From: Ascaphus truei
Lineage: Eukaryota; Chordata; Amphibia; Anura; Ascaphidae
Assembly (NCBI GenBank): GCA_036426205.1
Contig: CM071587.1
Location: forward strand, 3,623,447-3,687,446
Length of the DNA: 64,000 bases
Reading direction: 5' to 3'
The notes beneath the pieces are model-generated. The model did not search any database. It had not been told where the DNA came from and was given only the letters and a program-made list of their open reading frames with translations. Positions within the stretch are counted from its first letter, which is position 1; each line of letters begins with the position of its first letter. A program made the translations under genes and the position numbers. Below are positions 57,591-64,000 of this stretch, piece by piece.

Positions 57591-57846
57591 CAGCTAAACT
57601 ATTCATAGACAGCTGTTTCGACCTTTTGGGTCTCAATCTATTCGATCAGTGATATAAAATACTACATAATATACAAATAAGTCAGAGAACCAATGGTCAG
57701 CTGAGTTATAAAGCAGGTGTTAGTAAATTCACAATAATAACCTTATTAGGCATTTATATATATATATGTATTGTGACAAAAGTCCTTTGGGGCAGTTAAT
57801 TTTTCTGGGGACTCACTATAACACGGTCTTTCCATGTAATACAGAG

Positions 57847-58174
57847 CAGGGATGCGCCAACTACGGGTGCAAGATTTTCTGGGGGGGGAGGGGCGGAGCT
57901 TATAGAGGCCCCGCGCTCTTTCCCCCAAAGCATTTAAATGAAATGCTGGGGATCACGTGCAAGGCCTCTGTAAATTCCCTTACTTTGTCTCCGACGGCTT
58001 CGGGTACATGGCAACGCAGTGTCAAGTGGCGCCATGAGGTCACGCAACATCACATGACCCTGCGGTGTCATTTGATGCCAGAGACAAGGTAAGGGGGGAC
58101 GGGAGAGAGACGCAAGCAAGGCGGGAGAGCAGGCAGGTGGGCGCAGAGGTAAAAAAAAAGTTTGCGCACCCCTG
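57847..58174. mobile_element. hAT-type MITE, same family as 502-842
   Basis: Starts CAGGGATGCGCCAACT and ends AGTTTGCGCACCCCTG. The internal AGGCCTCTGTAAATTCCCTT and GAGACAAGGTAAGG stretches match 886-1060. Flanking octamers atacagag and tgatagag agree at 5 of 8 positions, a worn TSD. Confidence 0.78.
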
Positions 58175-58473
58175 TGATAGAGGATAAGTAGCAAGATATT
58201 AGGGTACTCTGGCTTCTGCCTGCTTTATTTGTCCTTTGGAGCAACTGCAACATATCAAACAAAATAGATGCTGTCCCTTTAAGGCAAAAACCGAAACCAT
58301 AGAAGTAAAACCAACTCCACTTTAGGGAGCCTAGCTACACCACCATGGCCCTAACTGACCAACTGGGTAGGAAGGCCGACTTCCACCTTTACACATCACA
58401 CAACATAACGTATGAAATATAAAGTCCTTTCCTTAAGGTGCTGGGAAATCCATCCCAGGAGATTCTAGGTCAG

Positions 58474-58550
58474 GGGTGCGCAAAGTTTTTTGGCGGCCCC
58501 CCCCCCCTGTGTGTCGGCCTCCCGCCCCACGCCCCCCCCCCCCCTCCAGG
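58474..58550. mobile_element. hAT-type MITE, left-end fragment
   Basis: CAGGGGTGCGCAAAGTTTTT followed by C-rich sequence. No right end is found nearby. Confidence 0.55.
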
Positions 58551-58883
58551 TAAGCCCTCTGGATACTTGTAGAAAGGGCTGCTCTGTTTCCTCAACAGAG
58601 TATGGAACACAAGTTCCTCCAACCAGCATCCTTCCTGGTTGGGACAGTCTCTCTTCTGGCAGCTTGCCGACTGTCTTTTAAACCCTCTTCCCAATCGGGC
58701 GTTCACTAGAAAGTGAGTACACTGGGGCGCTACCTGAATGTGCAATGCAATACGACAGGGCGAAAAATACGCAGTGATGAGGTAATGGGTGAACGGCAGG
58801 AAGTATTGAAAAATATACTGGCCCAAACTGTCGCTGCTGCTCAGCTGGAGGAGGACCCCCCCCTGGATCCTCGAACAATGGAT

Positions 58884-59675
58884 GTACACAAGATAGCAGC
58901 GAGCGCACATGGCAAACAATGATAATAATGATGAGGAAAATGTGTTAAATGTCTAATAGTGATACATCATCAGACATGTTAAAAGTATTAGAATAGGGCG
59001 TTAGAAATGTTCATAAAAATCAACACTCACACGGGCGAATGTGCGTGACGGTCACATCTGTTGCAGAGTATAGATGGCTCAGATGTCGTCACTGCTGTAC
59101 TCACGACTCGTCAAATCTTCCCCCTGTTGTACTTGGTTCAGTGTGGATGCTCCTGTAGACCGTGTCTGCGAAACTTCTAGAGTATCTTCACGGCAAATCT
59201 CCTCCGAGAGTACACTAAAAACGGATGAGTTCTGTGTCTATAAGGCTGTCCGGCTCCTGCTTGGAGTTGTTATTCTCTCCGCGTCCGGAGGTCCAAGGCA
59301 GGGGGTCTTCTGGCAAATGACTGGGCTAGATAAAAGTTTCTTAAGGTCTTGAACAACGCGTTTCGGGTAACAATCCTTCCTCAGGTTCACCTGTTGTTAT
59401 CCGAAACGCGTTGTTCACATCCACACTGAACCAAGTACAACAGGGGGAAGATTTGACGAGTCGTGAGTACAGCAGTGACGACATCAGAGACATCTATACT
59501 CTGCCACAGATGTGACCGTCACTCACATTCGGCCGTGTGAGTGTTGATTTATATGAACATTTCTAACGCCCTATTCTAATACTTTTAACATGTTTGATGA
59601 TGCATCACTATTAGACATTTAACACATTTTCCTCATCATTATTATCCTTGTGCGCTCGCTGCTATCTTGTGTACA
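58884..59675. mobile_element. Long inverted repeat of Penelope type with hammerhead-like motif at its centre
   Basis: Left arm 58884-59149 and right arm 59418-59675 are near-perfect reverse complements. The unpaired centre holds the hammerhead-like motif on the minus strand and a partial inverted copy of it (CCGAAACGCGTTG) on the + strand. No RT is present. The arrangement matches inverted terminal repeats of truncated Penelope copies. Confidence 0.8.
59349..59390 (-). ncRNA. Hammerhead-like motif, family 3 (best helix I)
   Basis: On the minus strand: TGAAC, CTGAGGA, extra A, stem GGAT-TGTT-ACCC (one mispair; the sister copy on the + strand reads ATCC), GAA, palindrome ACGCGT, T, then GTTCA. 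The leading TGAAC and trailing GTTCA pair perfectly as helix I. All canonical core bases are present except for the inserted A. Confidence 0.6.
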
Positions 59676-59934
59676 ATCGGGAGTTCAGCCTGAACTAGGT
59701 GCACCTGCAGATTGTCTCTGCAGACGAGTTAACCTCTCGCAAACTAGAAAGGCTGCCAAATGCAACCTCCTGCTAAGATAGAGAGTCCATAACTGTCACT
59801 ACACGCATACATACACACCTCCAAGGTGGCCTAGGACATTTGGTCATGGTCGTCTTGCCGCAACAAAGTCGCTGCCGGCGATTTGCCGCCACTCACCACG
59901 CCGCAGGTGACATCTCGCCACCAAGGTAAGCCCC

Positions 59935-60080
59935 ATACCTTACCCCTTAAAAAAAAACCTAACCTTAACCCCTAATGCAAACTCTGACCCTACCCTAAAA
60001 ACATTAACCCACTACCCCAAAACCTCGATCCTTAACCCCGTACCCTGACCACTAAAACCTCTTAAGTTAACTTACCTTAT
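59935..60080. repeat. AACCCTA-like low-complexity stretch
   Basis: Irregular CCTAACC / ACCCTA / TTAACCC words on the + strand. Too degenerate to be an array of telomere repeats. Confidence 0.6.
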
Positions 60081-61036
60081 TGGAGTGACGGCTGGTGGAG
60101 CAGTTGCAGCGAAGGGTCCCTCATCGGCAACCGAAATATCGCATTCCTCCTCAAGGATGCGGTGGGCCGATTATCCCAACACAGTGAATTTGCTGGAGGT
60201 CACCTACGTCATCTACATTGAATCAAGTTGAAAAACATACACAATACAAGTTTGGTGGGTGGTGGGGGGGGGAGGGTGTTATTTTCTGTTTTTTTAACCT
60301 TATTGAACATGATGGGATCTTCATTTATACACTTTGCGAGTAGACTTGGTGGAATAAAGTGCTGGTTACATCAGATGTATACAAACATACAACATGATTC
60401 ACCACCTGAAACAGCTGCAGGCTTATACTGTATGTGTGTGTGTGTGTGTTGTGAGATCATGGTTTTCGGGGGAATGGAAAATAGAACAAACACTTTATAA
60501 TGAGTCAAACTACCAAGTCAGCCAGTTATATTAATTGTGCACCAGAACACAGCTGGGATCTGGTTGAAAACATTGCCCCTCTTGTCCATGAATTAAGAGC
60601 TCTTATTAAGCTACGAGGCCATGTGGAGTAGATGAGACAACCCTTCTTATTAGGCCCCCGTTATCGGAGCTCCCAATCATCCTTTCTGTTCCAGTAAGGT
60701 GAGAAGCTGGACTGCGCCTTACAATATCTCAATGTATCTGAGGACGCATAGTGTTGTACATACTTTAAGACGTCATAACTCAGACAGGAAGAACCATGAC
60801 AATGTAAAATAATATAACCAATAATATCACGATAAGTCGAGGGGTCAGTCCATAGTTGGGTTGTTCCTGGGACGTTTGTGGATTAGTGGTGAGGAGTTGC
60901 GCACCGGTTTATGTTGATTATTTCGATTCCCAAGCAGCTTCTGATATTACTTTGTCGTTCAGATGGATCTGGAGCTTCCGTTGACTTTCCGCCAATGGAA
61001 CAAACCAACCTCTTAAAAACGACAATACAGAAAAGG
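60081..61036. other. Unassigned
   Basis: A short (TG)n tract at 60433-60450. No gene or element is recognised. Confidence 0.4.
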
Positions 61037-61713
61037 CTGCCTAGTGCAATGCCAGTCTTCAAGGGCCACCAACAGGTCAGGTTAAGGACATCTCTGCTTC
61101 AGCACAGGAGGCTCAGTCAATGACAGGCACCTGTGCTGAACAGGGATATCCTTAAAACCTGACCTGCTGGTGAAAGGGTTCCAGTCCAAACTTTGGCTGG
61201 AATCCGCCCTTATCTGGCTGCTGTGGACATTTTGATTACTGGCAGCCTGCTATATTGGCTGCACCTGTTCAATGGCTTAAATAGCAGCCAGTGACTTTCA
61301 GCCCCTCCCTGAGCAGTGTATATGTTTCCCTGTGTTCCTGGCCACCTTGGGTTCTAGTAGCTGAGCCTTCCTTGTTTGTGAGCCATCCCTGTGGCTTCCT
61401 TGTTCTAGACGCTAGCCTGTTGCTGTGGCTAACCTGTTCATTTGGAATCTCTGTTGCTGACCCCGGACTGTGACCCCGACCTCGCTGCTTTCTGCCTGCC
61501 CTGACCCTTTGCCTGTTGCCTGTACTTTGCACCACTGCCGCCAGCCCTGACCCCCTGCCTGGTTACCGACTACAGATACTCTAACAGGACTCTGTCCCTG
61601 GGCTCAGCTCGGTTCATTTGCATCCCTACCTCAGCCCTGCGGGTCCGCTTCCTGATCGGAGACGAGGACCGTGACACCTGGTGGACCTTGAGGGCTGGAG
61701 TTGGTCACCCCTG
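61037..61713. mobile_element. hAT-type MITE (CCAGTCCTCAAGGGCC family) carrying a nested LTR
   Basis: Outer parts match the complete MITE at 63489-63697: GCCAGTCTTCAAGGGCCACC at the left and GGAGTTGGTCACCCCTG at the right end (61713). The left terminal bases are worn. It is split by the LTR at 61171-61676. Confidence 0.75.
61171..61676 (+). mobile_element. Solo LTR nested in hAT MITE (same family as 1061-1519)
   Basis: TGAAAGGGTTCCAG ... GACCGTGACA, 506 bp. The neighbouring 5-mers gctgg and cctgg match at 4 of 5 positions. The outer MITE resumes exactly at the right border. Orientation is inferred only from a CTTAAATAGCAGCC TATA-like stretch. Confidence 0.75.
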
Positions 61714-62252
61714 GTTTACCGCATCCTCTGTGCAGAATTGTTCGTCCAGTGATGCGTATTACAACCAGCAGAAGATCTACAGTAAGTAGGCTTTGGAAAA
61801 AACACCTTACATTTGGTACTTTGGACAAATAGGTTAGGGACCCAACCTCTGCAATCTGCACGCCCGCTGTGAAACCGGAACACAAACCAAGGACGTTCCT
61901 TTTCCTGCTGCGTCTAGGACAGAATACAGCAGCTTACTCTATATTTGTATATAGTAGTACTGCATGGGAGAGGAGCGAGTTTCATATCCCGCAACCACTG
62001 CTTTTAATTCTGCGTTGCAAAGTGTTCATACTGTACATAAGGGGAGATGTATCAAAGTAAAAATGTGCAAAAAGGAGGATTGGTTTGATGCATTGCTCCA
62101 TTTTCTGCATCGTATGATAAAAAGGCTCTTTCTTTTGATCAAACTGTTGGCCAGAAAATGATTTTTTCTAGCATACATTTTAATACCAGCAGCTTTTTTT
62201 TCTTTAACATAAAGGAGCAACTCCATGCTGTTTTCATTTTTTTAACACAGGT
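61714..62252. other. Unassigned
   Basis: No recognised feature. Confidence 0.4.
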
Positions 62253-62600
62253 TTGAAGCAGGGGGTCTCCAGAGCTGAACCCCATCAATTTCGGCCCCTG
62301 GGATCCGATTCCAGAGATGCTTACCTCCTTTGGGGGTGCCAGTACCCACCCTGGCTGAGCTAGCTGGGCCTTAAAGTTTAAAACTCCCGCATCCCACGGA
62401 CCTATAGGAAGCCGAACCTGATGACGTCGCTGCCTCCTATTGGCTCGCAAGGTGCGGGAGCTTAGAAACACTGCCATTACGTGAACCCTGGCAGCCAAGC
62501 GGAGCAGCTACTGACACCACCTACAAAAGGTATCTCCGGAAGCAGGGGGTCCCCAGAGCTGAAATTAACATGACTCCGCTCCGAAGACCCCCTGCTTCAA
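62253..62600. mobile_element. Foldback element with inverted ends of about 70 bp
   Basis: Left end TTGAAGCAGGGGGTCTCCAG; right end, in reverse complement, TTGAAGCAGGGGGTCTTCGG. Both arms continue with related GCTGA...CCCC..GG...AGAGATGC/GGAGATACC text. The inside contains CGTGGGATGCGGGAG-like and CCTATTGGCT words. No TSD was found. Related text lies at about 11020-11090. Confidence 0.6.
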
Positions 62601-62991
62601 TCCTATGTAAAAAAATTGAATAAAAAAAAAACCTCCATGGATTGCCGCTTCAAATAAAAGATAGGAAAAAAGTGGCACAGAATTTGATACACCTCATTCT
62701 AATCTGTACAATCCTCACTAACTACTCCAATTAACACTAGTTGTGTAGTTAACATTAAGGTTCATTATAGTAGTATGCGTATGAGCTTTGCGACATTAAA
62801 ATGCTCTAGTATGGATACCATCAGGTCTTGAACAACTGCATATGGGTGTTATATGAATATATCATGTTGCTTTATTAGTAGGTGTAAAAGTGCGATGTGC
62901 CTACACTTCTTCAGAACTAAAGCAGCACACCTAACTCCTACAGATATCTGTAAGCTTCTTGCATTTGATTTCAGATTTGGACAGGAAAGAT

Positions 62992-62993
62992 GC

Positions 62994-63018
<25 letters not shown>
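62992..63018. repeat. Poly-C tract
   Basis: Run of about 27 C followed by GAAAAAAAA. Confidence 0.95.
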
Positions 63019-63028
<10 letters not shown>

Positions 63029-63488
63029 CCACACAAACCATTTTAGAGATACAGAATATAAAATGTATTTATGTAAAAAAACATGCTATTTTAAAATCTG
63101 AGAACTTTTTAAAGCTGTATTGCAAGGCGGCAGATATTTATACATGGTGGAATAATGGGACATTGCACCCTTACAGAACAATGCAAACCTGCTCCCCTTC
63201 TTCTAACGACAACAGGTACAGTACATTTCCAGGAATACACGGGAGTGCAAACCTTCCCTGAACACTCTTTGCCATTGCTGCTATTGAAATACTTTGTAGG
63301 GCAGTCTTTGGTCCCTCTGCAATGGTTTGTGGATGAGGCATACAATAGAACAAACCCTACTAAGACAAGTCCTCATTGCATATTTTGTAGTTGCGTATTC
63401 TCTAAAGTACTTTGACACCATACTACGTGATTGTCCTGCTGCAGGAAGTCCACTGAATTAAGGCTATTTTTGTCACTTTATCCTAGAG

Positions 63489-63697
63489 CAGGGGTGGCCA
63501 ACTCCAGTCCTCAAGAGCAACCAAGGTGATCAGGCTTTCAAGACCTCTGCTTTAGCGCAGGTGGCTCAATCAGAGGCTCAGTCTTCGACTGACTCATCGT
63601 TGAAGACTGAGCCACTGATTGAGCCACCTGTGCTGAAGCTGGGATAGCGTGAAAAACGGACCTGTTAGCCCTTGAGGACTGGAGTTTGCTACCCCTG
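63489..63697. mobile_element. hAT-type MITE, complete 209-bp copy
   Basis: Ends CAGGGGTGGCCAACTCCAGT and ...GGAGTTTGCTACCCCTG, with internal palindromic GGCTCAATCAG/CTGATTGAGCC. Flanking octamers tcctagag (63481-63488) and ttctaaag (63698-63705) match at 6 of 8 positions. Confidence 0.82.
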
Positions 63698-63705
63698 TTC
63701 TAAAG

Positions 63706-64000
63706 CCCCAAATCTCAAATACTTGTCCCCCATGGTTATATTTTGTAGAGGAACTCGCATAAACCAGTTTCTGACACGGCACTTTTTTAAGCCTGATCAA
63801 GAAACTCCATGTAAGGATTATTCAGTGATTAAGGAAGGTGCTTAAACACGGATTGCGATGAGAAGTATGTTTTTCCCCGACGCATTTCTTTGTTTAAAGC
63901 TGTAGACACACCCCTGCTTGTTCCCCAAAAATAATGTTCTAATAAACCCACTGATTGCGGTGTTGTCCCCTAATCTTTCCTAATCTACAGCCTTCCTTCT
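63706..64000. other. Unassigned right edge
   Basis: No recognised feature. Confidence 0.4.

Noticed and set aside
59935..60080. Possible interstitial telomere repeat
   Set aside because: Words resemble CCCTAA but spacing and sequence are irregular; no tandem TTAGGG array.
38954..64000. MYT1 or NPBWR2 exons expected by synteny
   Set aside because: No CPTPGC-type zinc-finger exon and no GPCR frame was seen in any reading of this part.

Overview
This is vertebrate nuclear DNA. It has spliced, intron-containing coding sequence, hAT and Tc1/mariner MITEs with target-site duplications (TSDs), LTR elements, a tRNA-derived SINE with a MIR-like core, L2/CR1-type LINE debris and Penelope-like elements (PLEs). 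The mix suggests an amphibian, most likely a frog, but this is inferred from repeat style and not proven. Two N gaps (2335-2392 and 23888-24011) and indel-rich repeat copies point to an imperfectly polished long-read assembly. One protein-coding gene can be supported: an LKAAEAR1 orthologue on the + strand, with three coding exons at 33992-34312, 37828-37950 and 38891-38953. All its introns are phase 0, all its splice sites are GT-AG, and it encodes 168 residues. No other exon of the usual human neighbours (OPRL1, RGS19, NPBWR2, MYT1) was found. || Layout. 0-1.6 kb: two hAT MITEs with 8-bp TSDs, one carrying a solo LTR. 1.95-9.2 kb: a tandem duplication of about 3.6 kb, each copy holding a 34-bp minisatellite and a 31-bp G-rich minisatellite; the left copy looks unpolished. 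10-13 kb: a solo LTR and a TTAA-flanked MITE. 13.6-15 kb: a Penelope RT fragment split by a mariner MITE and an LTR-like block. 18.2-28.6 kb: a large Penelope complex on the minus strand with direct and inverted terminal repeats, RT and endonuclease remnants, and a gap plus probable assembly duplication. 30-31.2 kb: AT-rich and 31-bp-type minisatellites. 32.3-33.4 kb: a GC-rich hAT element. 34-39 kb: lkaaear1, with SINEs, an LTR/gag piece and a hairpin repeat in its introns. 39.5-40.6 kb: a decayed LINE. 41-49 kb: MITEs and unassigned DNA. 49.4-51.1 kb: an LTR plus a SCAN-like gag remnant on the minus strand. 51-54 kb: Harbinger-like and mariner MITEs. 55.9-59.7 kb: Penelope-type repeats, including a 270-bp-arm inverted repeat. 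61-63.7 kb: hAT MITEs, a second copy of the solo LTR and a foldback element. || The main result of the hunt is a recurring RNA-like motif in several unrelated-looking repeats. It reads C-N-G-A-N-G-A, then one extra A, a stem-loop, GAA, a perfect palindrome (ACGT, ACGCGT, ACGGCCGT or AGCT), and a non-G base. This is the layout of a dimer-type hammerhead ribozyme with a loopless helix III, as is known from Penelope elements; the constant extra A after the core is unusual. One such repeat family also carries an octamer (ATTTGCAT) and a Staf/ZNF143-type site at a fixed 5-bp spacing, which resembles an snRNA distal enhancer.
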